Assembly (NCBI RefSeq): GCF_001428605.1
Contig: NZ_LMID01000010.1
Location: forward strand, 413,195-477,194
Direction: 5' to 3'
Source: Sphingomonas sp. Root720
GTDB lineage: Bacteria; Pseudomonadota; Alphaproteobacteria; Sphingomonadales; Sphingomonadaceae
Length of the DNA stretch: 64,000 nucleotides
In this document: positions 26,169 through 35,993 of the stretch, piece by piece
Position numbering within the stretch: position 1 is the first letter of the stretch
Layout: each line of letters opens with the position of its first letter
Notes under the pieces: model-generated
The model's database searches: none
What the model saw: the letters and a program-made list of their open reading frames with translations, nothing else
Told to the model about the DNA's origin: nothing
Position numbers and translations under genes: made by a program

Positions 26169-26642
26169 ATGCTGTTCCACATGTCGATTGCCGCCATCGA
26201 TCCGCACCATGTCGCCGAAGTGCTTGCCGAGCTGATCGGCGGCGAGGCTCTGCCCTTCCCGCCCGTTTCCGAAAATGGCTGGGTCGCGCTCTCGGACGAC
26301 GCCCATGGCACGTCGGTCGAAGTCTATCCGGCAGGCACGCTGCTGCGCGAGGCGGAGGGCGATGCCGATGCCTATGGCGAACCGGGCGGGGTCGACCGGT
26401 TCACCGCCACCCATGGCGCCTTCGGCACCACGCTGGAGACCGAGGAGGTGCTGGCGATCGCCCGCCGCGAAGGCTGGCCGGCGAAATATCGCAAGCGCGG
26501 CGGCATGTTCGGGGTCGTCGAACTCTGGATCGAGGGCCGCCAGATGATGGAGATCCTGACCCCGTCGATGCAGGCCGATTATCTGGCGACCATGACGCGT
26601 GCCAATTGGGGCGCCAGGCTCGGCGCCGGCGCCCCGCTCTGA
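26169..26642 (+). CDS. Conserved hypothetical protein, probable TetR target
   Basis: 157 residues without signal peptide or membrane segment. It begins MLFHMSIAAIDPHHVAEVLAELIGGEALPFPP and later has WVALSDDAHGTSVEVYPAGT and HGAFGTTLETEEVLAIARREGWPA. The paired beta-alpha-beta pattern and His-Asp spacing suggest a glyoxalase/VOC-like fold, but this is only an impression. GGGGAGAA lies 5 nt before the ATG. Regulation by the divergent TetR protein is inferred from the shared operator. Confidence 0.65.
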   Translation: MLFHMSIAAIDPHHVAEVLAELIGGEALPFPPVSENGWVALSDDAHGTSVEVYPAGTLLREAEGDADAYGEPGGVDRFTATHGAFGTTLETEEVLAIARREGWPAKYRKRGGMFGVVELWIEGRQMMEILTPSMQADYLATMTRANWGARLGAGAPL

Positions 26643-26651
26643 GGGAAGGGT

Positions 26652-26909
26652 TCAGCGCACGCCGGCGCCTGCCGCGACGTAGATCGGAGCTGGCGTTCCG
26701 TCCTGCAGCCGGATCTTGACCGGGCTGTAGCGCACCGTGCGGGGGCGCGGCGGAACGGTATCGATCTCCACGGCGGCCGGCGGCGTCGCGACCGCCGCGG
26801 AGGTCTCGGGCGGTTGCGTCGCTTCGGCGTCGAAATCGACCGGCAGGCCCTGCGCCGCCAGCGCCGCAGGTATCGACATCAGGGCGATCGTCAGCGAAAG
26901 CCGGATCAT
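26652..26909 (-). CDS. Small exported hypothetical protein
   Basis: 85 residues: a signal peptide (MIRLSLTIALMSIPAALAAQG) and a short Pro/Ala-rich mature region ending in KIRLQDGTPAPIYVAAGAGVR. No family is recognised. The ATG at 26909 has GAGGGA upstream; a GTG at 26924 is the alternative start. It is convergent with the preceding gene. Confidence 0.6.
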   Translation of the reverse strand: MIRLSLTIALMSIPAALAAQGLPVDFDAEATQPPETSAAVATPPAAVEIDTVPPRPRTVRYSPVKIRLQDGTPAPIYVAAGAGVR

Positions 26910-27011
26910 CGCATGGTCCCTCACCGACCCGATGGCCGGGCCGACGAGATCATGACGAAGCAGGGATGGACCCGATATTAAGCGAGCGGGTTAACAGGCG
27001 GATCACCCATT

Positions 27012-28073
27012 TCACGGCGCCAAGCCGCCATCCGTCCGCCAGCGCAGCTCGTAGGTGACGAGGAAGCCGTCATGGTCGAAAAGCTGCGGCGCATCGCCCC
27101 CGTCGAACATCGCCTCCACCCGGATCGGACGAATCCGCACCTTCGAGCTCGACCGGAACAGCTGCAGATCCTGCGTGTCCATCCAGGGCTCGTCCCCGTC
27201 CCACGACATGCGCACGTCGCAGCCATGGGCGGGATCGATGCACCAGCGATGGACTATCTCCAGCGGAAGATAGCGCGAGAAGTCGGCGAAGCGCTCCTCC
27301 GACCAGCGCATGTTGAAATCACCACCGAAGATCAGCGGATAGGCCGGATCGTGTACCCCGGCGATGAACCCGGCCGCTTCGCGCGACTGGCGCATATGGG
27401 CGGCGAGCGCGCGGGGTTCGGGCGCGCGCGACGCCCCTTGCGCGTTCATGTGCGTGTCGTAGAGTTCGACCGGCACGGGCACGCCCGGCAGGTGAAGCAG
27501 CGCGCGGACGATGCCCTTGTTGGCGAGGCAGTCGAGCCCCGCGCACGAGCGCAGGCCATAGGGATGAAGCTCGATGCCATCGAGCGGATAGCGCGCGGCA
27601 ATGGCGAGCCCGCTGCCGAGCAGCTTGAGACCAAGCTCGCCGCGCCGGTAGCGCGAACGGCCGGGCAGGGGCTCGTCGGTCGCGCGGCCGACGAAGGTCA
27701 GGCGGCGAGGGCCGGCGACGATCGCCGGATAGGCGCTGTCGGCCACCGCGCGCTTGGCCGCACCGCTGAACATCTCCTGGAACATCACCACGTCGGGGGC
27801 TATCCCCCCGCGACGCAGCGCGGCGAGGTGTCGCCCGATTTCGCGCAACTTCCCCGCCCTGCCCTTGCGTGCGGGCCAGCCCAGCCCTTCGATATTATAG
27901 GTCAGCACCGACAGGGTCGTCCGCATCTCGCCGGGCGCGTCGGCGGGGACGATGCGCGGCGCGGGCGCCTCCGCGTGTGACAGCGTGCGCATGGGCGGCG
28001 GCGGCGCACAGGCGGACGCCCCCGCGAGCAGCAGCAGCAGCAAGCCCGACAGGCGCCGGAGCCACGAGATCAT
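27012..28073 (-). CDS. Endonuclease/exonuclease/phosphatase-family lipoprotein
   Basis: 353 residues with a lipoprotein signal (LLLLLAGASAC). The EEP fold is visible: LTYNIEGLGWP, the metal-binding VVMFQEMFSG, YDTHMNAQG, the GGDFNMRW active-site segment, and a final FDHDGFLVTYEL in place of the usual SDH motif. Such exported enzymes cleave phosphodiesters in lipids or nucleic acids (sphingomyelinase-like or DNase-like); which one is unclear. It starts 15 nt after ftsK on the same strand and could be co-transcribed. Confidence 0.82.
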   Translation of the reverse strand: MISWLRRLSGLLLLLLAGASACAPPPPMRTLSHAEAPAPRIVPADAPGEMRTTLSVLTYNIEGLGWPARKGRAGKLREIGRHLAALRRGGIAPDVVMFQEMFSGAAKRAVADSAYPAIVAGPRRLTFVGRATDEPLPGRSRYRRGELGLKLLGSGLAIAARYPLDGIELHPYGLRSCAGLDCLANKGIVRALLHLPGVPVPVELYDTHMNAQGASRAPEPRALAAHMRQSREAAGFIAGVHDPAYPLIFGGDFNMRWSEERFADFSRYLPLEIVHRWCIDPAHGCDVRMSWDGDEPWMDTQDLQLFRSSSKVRIRPIRVEAMFDGGDAPQLFDHDGFLVTYELRWRTDGGLAP

Positions 28074-28087
28074 CGTCACCAACTTCT

Positions 28088-30484
28088 CTAGCTGAGGAAG
28101 CGTCCCAGGTCGGCCATGTCGACCATCACCTCGCGGCGGCCGACATGATCGGGCTGCGAAACGATACCGTCCTTCTCCAGCCGCTCGATCAGCCGCGCCG
28201 CAGAGTTGTAGCCGACGCGCAGCTGGCGCTGCAGCCAGCTGGTCGATGCCTTGCGGTTCTCGACGACAAGCTGGATCGCGCGGCGATAGGTCTGCGTCTC
28301 GGGATCGTCGGGGCCGGAGGGACCGCCCTCCATCGCGAAGCCGCCGTCCTCGGGCTCCTCGGTGACCGCCTGGATATAATCGGGGGTGCCCTGCCCGCGC
28401 CAATGGTCGGCGACGGCGCGAACCTCGTCGTCCGACACGAACGGACCGTGGACGCGGATGATCTGCTTGCCGCCGGCCATATAGAGCATGTCGCCCTTGC
28501 CCAGCAGCTGCTCGGCGCCCTGCTCGCCCAGGATGGTGCGGCTGTCGATCTTGCTGGTGACCTGGAAGCTGATGCGGGTCGGCAGGTTGGCCTTGATCAC
28601 GCCGGTGATGACGTCGACCGACGGACGCTGCGTCGCCATGATCAGGTGGATGCCCGCCGCCCGCGCCTTCTGCGCCAGGCGCTGGATCAGGAATTCGACC
28701 TCCTTGCCGGCCGTCATCATCAGGTCGGCCAGCTCGTCGACGATCACGACGATCTGCGGCAGCGGCTCGAATTCGAGCTTCTCCTCCTCGTAGATCGGCT
28801 GGCCGGTCTCGGCATCGTAGCCGGTCTGGACGCGGCGGCCGAGCAACTGGCCCTTGGCCTTGGCGGTCCGCACCCGCTCGTTGAAGCTGGCGAGGCCGCG
28901 GACGCCGACCGAGGACATCATCCGATAACGGTCCTCCATCTGCTCGACCGCCCATTTGAGCGCGCGCACCGCCTTTTGCGGTTCGGTGACGACCGGCGAG
29001 AGCAGGTGGGGGATATCGTCGTAGATGCTCAGTTCGAGCATCTTCGGGTCGATCATGATCATCCGGCACTGGTCGGGCGTCAGCCGGTAGAGCAGCGACA
29101 GGATCATCGAGTTGATGCCGACCGACTTGCCCGAGCCGGTGGTGCCGGCGACGAGCAGGTGGGGCATCGGCGCAAGATCGGCGATCACCGGATCGCCACC
29201 GATATTCTTGCCGAGCACCAGCGCGAGGCCGCCGGCCGCCAGTTCTTCGAACGCGTCGCTGGCGATCAGCTCCGACAGCGACACCGTCTCGCGCTTGGCG
29301 TTGGGCAGTTCGATGCCGATCACGGTGCGGCCGGGGATGACGGCGATGCGCGCCGACATCGCCGACATGTTGCGCGCGATGTCGTCGGCCAGCGCGATGA
29401 CGCGGCTGGCCTTGATGCCGGCGGCTGGCTCCAGCTCGTACATGGTGACGACGGGCCCGGGGCGGATTTCGACGATACGGCCCTTGACGTTGAAATCGTC
29501 GAGGACGGTCTCGAGCAGGCGGGCGTTGCGCTCCAGTGCGGCCTTGTCGATCGTCTTGTTCGCGGTGGGCGGCGGCGGCGAGAGCATCGACAGGCTGGGC
29601 AATTTGTAGGTGTCGCCGAGCGGCAGCGAGCTTTGCCGCTCACGCGCGACGGCCTTGGCCGAGGGTGCCGCAGCCTTCTTGCGATCGGCGATGACCGGCG
29701 GCGGCGCGCGCTCCTCGTCCTCGTCGATCGGCGCATGGCGCGGCGGGCGCACGGGCAGAGGCGCGCGGTCGATCGTCTCGATATCGTCGACGTCGAACGG
29801 CGCGTCGTCCTCGTCATGGGGCTCGGACGGGCGACGGGCATAGGCGCCGCGCCGGAACAGCCAGTCGCGCTCGTCGGCCATCAGGCCGAGGCCCCAGGCC
29901 CACAGCGACAGGCCGAGGATGGCCAGGAGGGCCGCGCCGCCGAGGCGGATAGCGTTGACGAGCGCCGGATCGGCGATCTGGTCGAGGCCGATGCGCGCGA
30001 TCGCGGCGGCGGCGAGGCCCAGGCTGCCCCCGAAGCCGGCGGGCAGGCCGGCGACCGAACCGCCGCGGAACAGGGCAAGACCGAAGCCGATGATCGCGAC
30101 CGCGCATAGCGCGGTGACGAGCGACCGGCCCCAGCGACCGACCGGATGGCCGCGCCACAGCCTGAGCCCCCAGACCAATCCGAGCGGCAGGACCAGCGCG
30201 ATCGCCGGCCCGAAGATGCTGAGCGCGAGATCGGCGATCCACGCGCCGACCGCGCCGAAGACGTTCTGCGCGGGGCCGCCCGCCGCCGTGTTCATCGCCG
30301 GATCGGTGACATGGTAGCTCGCCAGCACGAAGCCGAGCGCGATCGTCCCGCCGATCAGCGCGAGCGCGGCGCAGATCGATCCGGCGCGGCGGCCGAGTCC
30401 CGCCAGCGACATGCGCCAGCCGTCCGCCTCCGCCGATGCCGGCGCGGCCTCTTCCCCCGCGATCCTGATGCTGCGACTTGCCAT
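28088..30484 (-). CDS. ftsK: DNA translocase FtsK
   Basis: 798 residues. Four or so N-terminal membrane helices (about 30-215) anchor it at the division septum; a Pro/charged linker follows. The motor has Walker A VAGTTGSGKSVGIN near residue 445 and Walker B region IVVIVDELADLMM. The C-terminal gamma domain (GFAMEGGPSG... to the end, including STSWLQRQLRVGYNSAARLIERLE) is the winged helix that reads KOPS sequences. It pumps chromosome ends to dif during division. Confidence 0.95.
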   Translation of the reverse strand: MASRSIRIAGEEAAPASAEADGWRMSLAGLGRRAGSICAALALIGGTIALGFVLASYHVTDPAMNTAAGGPAQNVFGAVGAWIADLALSIFGPAIALVLPLGLVWGLRLWRGHPVGRWGRSLVTALCAVAIIGFGLALFRGGSVAGLPAGFGGSLGLAAAAIARIGLDQIADPALVNAIRLGGAALLAILGLSLWAWGLGLMADERDWLFRRGAYARRPSEPHDEDDAPFDVDDIETIDRAPLPVRPPRHAPIDEDEERAPPPVIADRKKAAAPSAKAVARERQSSLPLGDTYKLPSLSMLSPPPPTANKTIDKAALERNARLLETVLDDFNVKGRIVEIRPGPVVTMYELEPAAGIKASRVIALADDIARNMSAMSARIAVIPGRTVIGIELPNAKRETVSLSELIASDAFEELAAGGLALVLGKNIGGDPVIADLAPMPHLLVAGTTGSGKSVGINSMILSLLYRLTPDQCRMIMIDPKMLELSIYDDIPHLLSPVVTEPQKAVRALKWAVEQMEDRYRMMSSVGVRGLASFNERVRTAKAKGQLLGRRVQTGYDAETGQPIYEEEKLEFEPLPQIVVIVDELADLMMTAGKEVEFLIQRLAQKARAAGIHLIMATQRPSVDVITGVIKANLPTRISFQVTSKIDSRTILGEQGAEQLLGKGDMLYMAGGKQIIRVHGPFVSDDEVRAVADHWRGQGTPDYIQAVTEEPEDGGFAMEGGPSGPDDPETQTYRRAIQLVVENRKASTSWLQRQLRVGYNSAARLIERLEKDGIVSQPDHVGRREVMVDMADLGRFLS

Positions 30485-30672
30485 GTTCCCGCTCGCCCGG
30501 TCCTGGGCGATCCGCGCCCGTCCATCCCGCTTTTCCCGAGAATCCCATAGTGGGGAGTCGCGGTCAAGCGATGGCCGGATCGGCCCGTCTCATCGCCCTC
30601 CCCGCCTTCGGCCGTCATCCGATATAGCTTAGGAGGTGGCGCAGCGGACGCCGACGCCCTAAAGCGGAAACC

Positions 30673-31893
30673 ATGGAACGGCAGGACGTCATCATCCTCG
30701 GCGGGGGCCTGGTCGGCCTCACCCTCGGCATCGCGCTCGCGCGGCACGGCATCAAGGCGGCGGTGATCGATCCCGCCGATCCCGACATGATATTGGCTTC
30801 CGGCTTTGACGGCCGCGCCTCCGCGGTGGCGAGCGCGCCCTGGCGGATGCTCGACGCGATCGGCGTCGGCGCGCATCTGGAGGGCAAGGGCTGCCCGATC
30901 GCGGCGATCCGGGTGCAGGACGGCCTCAGCCCCGAAAGCCTGGTCTTCGACCCTGCGGCCGATGACGGCGCGCTCGGCTTCATGTTCGAGAATCGCGACC
31001 TGCGCATCGCCCTCGACACCACGGCGCGCGCCGCCGACGGGCTGACCCTGCTCCGCCCCGCCCGCCCCGCAGACGTTCGGCGCAACCTAGACGGGGTGCA
31101 CGTGACGCTCGCCGACGGCCGCGAGGTGCACGGGGCGCTGCTGATCGGCGCCGAGGGCCGCCAGTCTCCGACCCGCGAGGCCGCCGGGATCACCTGCGCG
31201 CGCTGGAAATATGAGCATGTCGCGATGATCGCCTCGATCGCGCACGAAAAGCCGCACGGCAACATCGCCTATGAGATCTTCTATCCGGCGGGCCCCTTCG
31301 CGATCCTGCCGCTGGTCGACGATGCTGGGGGCCAGCATCGCTCGGCGCTGGTCTGGACGGTCGACGAGAAGCACGCGCCCGCCATGCTGGGCCTGCCCGA
31401 CCGCGCCTACCAGGCCGAGGCAGAGAAGCGGATGGGCGGGATATTGGGCGCCGTGACGCTGATCTCGCCGCGCTCATCCTACCCGCTCGGCTTCCACCAT
31501 GCCGCGCGGATCACCGACACTCGCCTCGCGCTGGTCGGCGACGCCGCGCACGGCATCCATCCGATCGCGGGCCAGGGCGTCAACCTGGGCTATCGCGACG
31601 TCGCCGCACTGACCGAGGTGCTGGTCGAGGGCATGCGCCTCGGCCTCGATCCGGGCGACGCCCAGTTGCTCGCCCGCTATCAGCGCTGGCGCAGCCTCGA
31701 CAGCTTCATGGTCGCCGCCTCTACCGATGCACTCACCCGCCTGTTCGGCATTCCCGGCCGCACCGCCCGCACGGTGCGCCGCATCGGCCTCGGCGCGGTC
31801 CAGCGCATGGGGCCGCTCAAGAACCGTTTCATGGCCGAGGCGCGCGGCGAAAGCGGCGCACTGCCGCGCCTGCTCCAGGGCATCGCGATCTAG
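30673..31893 (+). CDS. UbiH/UbiF/Coq6-family FAD monooxygenase
   Basis: 406 residues. DVIILGGGLVGLTLGIALARHG is the FAD Rossmann motif; LLIGAEGRQSPTRE is the DG-type motif, and RLALVGDAAHGIHPIAGQGVNLGYRDVAAL is the signature GD motif of the ubiquinone-hydroxylase family. It most likely hydroxylates the ubiquinone ring (UbiH or UbiF/UbiL role not decidable). It stands alone, divergent from ftsK. Confidence 0.88.
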   Translation: MERQDVIILGGGLVGLTLGIALARHGIKAAVIDPADPDMILASGFDGRASAVASAPWRMLDAIGVGAHLEGKGCPIAAIRVQDGLSPESLVFDPAADDGALGFMFENRDLRIALDTTARAADGLTLLRPARPADVRRNLDGVHVTLADGREVHGALLIGAEGRQSPTREAAGITCARWKYEHVAMIASIAHEKPHGNIAYEIFYPAGPFAILPLVDDAGGQHRSALVWTVDEKHAPAMLGLPDRAYQAEAEKRMGGILGAVTLISPRSSYPLGFHHAARITDTRLALVGDAAHGIHPIAGQGVNLGYRDVAALTEVLVEGMRLGLDPGDAQLLARYQRWRSLDSFMVAASTDALTRLFGIPGRTARTVRRIGLGAVQRMGPLKNRFMAEARGESGALPRLLQGIAI

Positions 31894-31917
31894 CGACGCC
31901 TTGCGTCCGGCGCTGGA

Positions 31918-32091
31918 TCAGGAGGGAATCGGCCGCGCCTCTTCGACCAGCATCACCGGCACGCCGTCGCGGACCGGGAAAGCGAGGCCGGCGGCTTCCG
32001 ACACCAGTTCCGCCGCCGCCTCGTCATAGCGCAGCGGCGTGCGCGTCACCGGACAGACCAGCACGGCGAGCAGGTCGGGATCGAGGCTCAT
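31918..32091 (-). CDS. Trm112-family small protein
   Basis: 57 residues ([24 protein letters not shown]...). The family pattern [14 protein letters not shown] and [16 protein letters not shown] is complete, although only one Cys of the usual zinc site is kept. Proteins of this family partner methyltransferases or assist unknown processes. It lies 10 nt after the LON-domain gene on the same strand. Confidence 0.88.
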   Translation of the reverse strand: MSLDPDLLAVLVCPVTRTPLRYDEAAAELVSEAAGLAFPVRDGVPVMLVEEARPIPS

Positions 32092-32101
32092 GGCGCGATC
32101 G

Positions 32102-32716
32102 TCACTGCAGCGTGGCCGGCTCGTCGTCGCCGCGCCGGAAGAAGCCGAGGAACTGAGCGAGCAGGTCCGCGCGCTCGGCGAGGGTCGCGGCTTCGAGCAA
32201 CGCTTGCTTGGCGGCGGCATCGAACGGGGCGATCGCCGAGATGGCGTTGACCAGCGTTTCGTCGTCGAGGCGGCTGACCCCGGTCCAGTCGACGGCGACG
32301 CCGCGACTGTCGGCGAAGCGGCGAGCCTCGCGCTCGATCTCCGCGCGGACGATGCTGGGCAGGGCGTCGGGCGCGTCGGCATCGTCGAAAGCGCGGAGGT
32401 CGGCCTCGATCTGACGAAACGGCGTCGAGACCGCCAGCTCGCGCAGCACGCGAAAGCGGGTGATGCCTTCGAGGACGATGTTGAAGCGGCCGTCGTCGAG
32501 CCGCTCGACCTCGCGGATATGGCCGACGCAGCCGATCTCGAACAACGTTGGCGGTTCCGCTTCGTCGCGCGGCTGGATCATCGAGATCCGGCGATCGCGC
32601 GCCAGGGCGTCGGTGACGAGCGCGCGGTACCGCGGCTCGAAGATGTGCAACGGCAGATGGCTGCGGGGAAAGAGCAATGCGCCCGCGAGCGGAAAGATCG
32701 ACAGGCGATCGGCCAT
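32102..32716 (-). CDS. LON N-terminal (substrate-binding) domain protein
   Basis: 204 residues made of a LON substrate-binding domain only: [29 protein letters not shown] at the N-terminus and [30 protein letters not shown] in the middle. No ATPase or protease domain is present, so it is not Lon itself. Family members are common in bacteria and of unknown function. It lies between the thioredoxin-TPR gene (14 nt) and the Trm112-like gene. Confidence 0.88.
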   Translation of the reverse strand: MADRLSIFPLAGALLFPRSHLPLHIFEPRYRALVTDALARDRRISMIQPRDEAEPPTLFEIGCVGHIREVERLDDGRFNIVLEGITRFRVLRELAVSTPFRQIEADLRAFDDADAPDALPSIVRAEIEREARRFADSRGVAVDWTGVSRLDDETLVNAISAIAPFDAAAKQALLEAATLAERADLLAQFLGFFRRGDDEPATLQ

Positions 32717-32729
32717 TTTCAGGCGGCCA

Positions 32730-33656
32730 TCAGGTGAACAGGACCGCCGACAGGCGGCGGCGCTGCTCGCGCACCCACGGATCCTCGAGCCCGACGACCT
32801 CGAGCAGCTTGAGCAGCCGCTGCCGCGCCGCGCCCTCGTTCCAGTCGCGGTCGCGGGCAACGATCTCCAGCAGGTTATCGGCGGCACCGTCACGGTCGTC
32901 GGCCGCCATCAGCGCCCCGGCCAGCTCGAAGCGCGCCTCGTGATCCTCCGGATCCGCGGCGACCTTCGCGCGCAGCGGACCGAGATCGTCGACGGGCGCT
33001 GCGTCGCGGGCGAGCGCGACCGCCGCCTGAGCCCGGGCTATCGGCGCTTCCCTGGCCTTCTCCGGGGGCAGTTCCCCCAGCAGCGCATCGGCCTCGTCGA
33101 CCTGCCCCGCCTTGACCATGGCGCGGGCGAGCCCGCCGATCACCTCGGCATCGTCGGGGGCCATCTCGACGAGTTGGCCGAACACCGACAGCGCGCGTTC
33201 GGTGTCGCCGGCCTCCAGCACCTCCTCGCCCATCGCGATCAGTGGGGCGATGTCCTCGTGCAGCTTGCTCGCCTCGCCCTGGACGGGCAATTGGCGAAGG
33301 ATCTGATCCAGCATCTGCTTGAGCTGGCTCTCGCTGCGCGCCGGCGTGAGGTCGGCGACGAGCTGGCCCTGGAACAGAGCATAGACGGTCGGGATCGACT
33401 GGACGCGGAACTGCGTCGCGATCATCTTCTGCTCGTCGACGTTGATCTTGACGAGGATTACGCCCTTGTCGGCATAATCTTCCGCGACCTTTTCGAGCAC
33501 AGGTGTCAGCGCCTTGCACGGGCCACACCATTCGGCCCAGAAATCGAGGATGACCAGCGACGTCATCGACGGTTCGACGACATCGCGCTTGAACGCCTCG
33601 ACCGCGTCACGATCCGCCGCGCTCATCCCCAGAGTGGCCACCGATGATTCTCCCAC
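32730..33656 (-). CDS. Thioredoxin-TPR protein, CnoX/YbbN-like
   Basis: 308 residues. An N-terminal thioredoxin domain with WCGPC at 43-47 is followed by a helical TPR-like region (about 130-308). In E. coli CnoX the equivalent motif is altered and the protein is a holdase that hands clients to GroEL; here the active site is intact, so redox activity is likely. The start used is a GTG at 33656; ATG at 33626 is an alternative. It probably leads an operon with the LON-domain and Trm112-like genes. Confidence 0.85.
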   Translation of the reverse strand: MGESSVATLGMSAADRDAVEAFKRDVVEPSMTSLVILDFWAEWCGPCKALTPVLEKVAEDYADKGVILVKINVDEQKMIATQFRVQSIPTVYALFQGQLVADLTPARSESQLKQMLDQILRQLPVQGEASKLHEDIAPLIAMGEEVLEAGDTERALSVFGQLVEMAPDDAEVIGGLARAMVKAGQVDEADALLGELPPEKAREAPIARAQAAVALARDAAPVDDLGPLRAKVAADPEDHEARFELAGALMAADDRDGAADNLLEIVARDRDWNEGAARQRLLKLLEVVGLEDPWVREQRRRLSAVLFT

Positions 33657-33802
33657 ATGCCCTTTTCGTGCCCCTTATGTGGGACGCCGCCCGCTTATGC
33701 CAAGGCCCCGAAACTTTTTCGCGAATCAGGCTTGCAGAGGGATACCCCCCACGCTAATAGCCGCGCCTCGACGGCAGAGATGACCTGCCGGACGGCGCCA
33801 GA

Positions 33803-33877
33803 GCGGGCGTAGCTCAGGGGTAGAGCACAACCTTGCCAAGGTTGGGGTCGAGGGTTCGAATCCCTTCGCCCGCTCCA
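33803..33877 (+). tRNA. tRNA-Gly (GCC)
   Basis: A full cloverleaf can be drawn by eye. The acceptor stem is GCGGGCG/CGCCCGC and the D arm GCTCAGGGGTAGAGC. The anticodon loop is CTTGCCAAG, and the T arm carries GGTTCGAATCC. The terminal CCA is encoded (33875-33877). It sits at the left edge of the accessory respiratory region, a place where genomic islands often insert. Confidence 0.97.
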
Positions 33878-34039
33878 GTTTTCCACGATGTGAGTAATTT
33901 TACTCCTCCGAGGGGCGATGCCGTTTTGCCCGCCCCGGTTGTCCGAAGCGCGGCCACCGAGCGTTCTATATTTCGTGAGGCCCATATCCATTACTGCCGG
34001 TGATGGCGCCGTCCCTTTGCGCCGCGAACCAGATCGCGG

Positions 34040-35257
34040 CTAGTCTTCCGATCCCTCAGATTGATGACCAGGAGCCGCTGCTTCTGTCAGTTCCCATCGC
34101 CGCAGCAATCGTGGAACGGTGAGGCCCTGAACGAAGATCGAGAAGGCTACCACGCCGAAGGTGACGACGATGATCGCGCCGCGTTCCGGCACGCCGACGG
34201 GTAGCGCCAGGGCCAGGGCGAGTCCGACCGCGCCTCGCAGGCCGCCCCACACGAGAATATGCTGATGCGCCGGCGGCAGGCGGAGCGCGGTGTTGCGGAA
34301 AAGCGCAGCCAATGCATAGACGCTCATCATGCGCCCTCCGATCACGACGATGACCGCGATCGCAAGCGCCGACGAAAACAGGTTGATCGGCTGATGGGCT
34401 TCATGTCCGCCGACCAGAATGAACAGGCAGGAATTGGCCAGGAATGCGGCATATTCCCAGAAGCCGATAATGCGGGGCCGCCCTGCGGCGGATAGCGCGC
34501 CGCGGTCGAAATTACCGGTGATCAGTCCTGCGCTCAGCGCGGCGAACACGCCCGATGCGCCGAGCCGTTCGGCGATCAGGAACGCCCCCCAGGCGATGAC
34601 CGTGGTCAATGTGGTTTCGACGAGGTGGTCGTCGGTCCGACCCGCTATGAAGAGCAGCACGGCCGCGATCCCGGCGCCGATCACGATGCCACCGCCGGAC
34701 GTCCACAGGATTTCGCCGGCAAGCTTCAGGGGTTGAACATGTTCGCCGCCGGCCACGCCTGCCAGGATTCCGAAGCCGACAGCCGCGACCCCGTCGTTCA
34801 ACAGACTTTCCGCTTCCACCGCCGTTGCGAGCCGCGCTTCCACCGCAAGCTCCTTGAAGGCGGCGATCACCGAGACCGGATCGGTCGCTGCGATCAGCAC
34901 GCCGAAAAAGGCCGCGCCGAGCCACGACCAACCCGCAAAATGATGCATGCCGGCCGCGACCGCTACCGCCGAGATGGGTACCCCGACAAAGGCCAGGGTC
35001 AAGGTCACCGGCAGCTGAATGCGGAATCGGCGCCAGTCGAGCTGCAATGCGGCTTCGAAGATCAACGGAGGCAGAAAGACGTTGAAGATCAGCTCTGGCG
35101 AAAGCGGTAGATCGACTCCCGCCGGCAGGAGGGCCAGGATCCATCCCGCCGCGACCAGACCCGCCGTATAGGGCAGCCCGATGCGTCGGGACAGCATCGC
35201 GACCAGCGAGGCGACCACGAGGATCAATCCCATTTCGCCGAGCCCGAAGTCGGTCAT
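34040..35257 (-). CDS. CPA1-type cation:proton antiporter
   Basis: 405 residues with about 12 membrane helices. ATDPVSVIAAFKE and ESLLNDGVA carry the Asp and the Asn-Asp pair typical of electroneutral CPA1 (NhaP) sodium/proton exchangers. There is no cytoplasmic regulatory domain; the C-terminus is short and acidic. It lies just inside the tRNA-Gly edge of the respiratory region, while a second antiporter (NhaA) closes the other side. Confidence 0.88.
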   Translation of the reverse strand: MTDFGLGEMGLILVVASLVAMLSRRIGLPYTAGLVAAGWILALLPAGVDLPLSPELIFNVFLPPLIFEAALQLDWRRFRIQLPVTLTLAFVGVPISAVAVAAGMHHFAGWSWLGAAFFGVLIAATDPVSVIAAFKELAVEARLATAVEAESLLNDGVAAVGFGILAGVAGGEHVQPLKLAGEILWTSGGGIVIGAGIAAVLLFIAGRTDDHLVETTLTTVIAWGAFLIAERLGASGVFAALSAGLITGNFDRGALSAAGRPRIIGFWEYAAFLANSCLFILVGGHEAHQPINLFSSALAIAVIVVIGGRMMSVYALAALFRNTALRLPPAHQHILVWGGLRGAVGLALALALPVGVPERGAIIVVTFGVVAFSIFVQGLTVPRLLRRWELTEAAAPGHQSEGSED

Positions 35258-35477
35258 GCGAGGCCTTCCTTCCTAGAGGCTCGATCATGGCTTGGTTGCT
35301 GACACGTGTCCCATGATCGAACCGCGGCTACCAAGCGCAGTGCTGCGCAGCCGCCGGCACCTTATAATCATGCCGACGCCCGCGCCGCCGAAATGAAAGC
35401 GTTGAACGAGAGGCACCAGTTTTCAGTCGAAATTCTCGCAACACAGCGCACCGCCTGTCGAACAATCTTCCGTCGGG

Positions 35478-35756
35478 TCACCCCAGGTCGAGAGCAGTGA
35501 CGAGAATGTGCGGCACCTCGTGACTGCCCTGGGCATCGAACGCGTGCTCGTCATACAGTCTTTCGACCACCTCGACGATCTCACCATAATGATCCTCGAC
35601 AATGCTTTGATGGTTCAGGGTCGTACATCGTCCCGCAAGCTTCATGCAGGCGGCGTTGTCTAGCTCGACGAGGACCGGCTCGGTCGCGACCATCCCGCAC
35701 AGGATCAGATGATCAGGATCTCGGCTTCGATGCTCCAACAATACGCGATCGGTCAT
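35478..35756 (-). CDS. Small hypothetical protein, possibly DUF1488-like
   Basis: 92 residues beginning MTDRVLLEHRSRDPDHLILCGMV and ending HEVPHILVTALDLG. The pattern of an early value strand, a helical middle (SIVEDHYGEIVEVVERLYDE) and a terminal xxLDL resembles short proteins of the DUF1488 type, but the resemblance is weak. It has no signal peptide. The 220 nt before the antiporter gene show nothing else of note. Confidence 0.5.
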   Translation of the reverse strand: MTDRVLLEHRSRDPDHLILCGMVATEPVLVELDNAACMKLAGRCTTLNHQSIVEDHYGEIVEVVERLYDEHAFDAQGSHEVPHILVTALDLG

Positions 35757-35976
35757 TCTGGGCGCTCTCCCGATGGGCGTTCTGGGCTGTTTGGTAAGGA
35801 TTGGGCAGATGTGACGAGACCCGCGGCCATTCGAATGCATGGCGCGATCATCCACCGTGGAAGCAGCGTTTTCCCCGCGGGGTCGCTCCGAATGTCGAGA
35901 CGGAAGAGGGAAACTCCTGCCCGCACCCTTACGCCCTGTCCGGAGAACGGCACCGGCCAAGGTATGGAAGACTATA

Positions 35977-35993
35977 CATCGCATTACGATATT
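35977..35993. promoter_or_regulatory. Inverted repeat ATCG-CATTA-CGAT, copy A
   Basis: CATCGCATTACGATATT. The 15 bases ATCGCATTACGATAT are identical, on the opposite strand, to the repeat at 47464-47480. It lies about 220 nt upstream of the small gene at 35756 and overlaps the end of the DUF305 remnant. Confidence 0.45.

Noticed and set aside
33695-33991. Minus-strand frame containing SGRRDSNPRPQPWQG
   Set aside because: This is the well-known antisense translation of a tRNA gene (here tRNA-Gly), not a protein.
35306-35500. 64-residue plus-strand frame
   Set aside because: No convincing ribosome-binding site or domain; composition is like non-coding sequence, and it overlaps the end of a better minus-strand gene.
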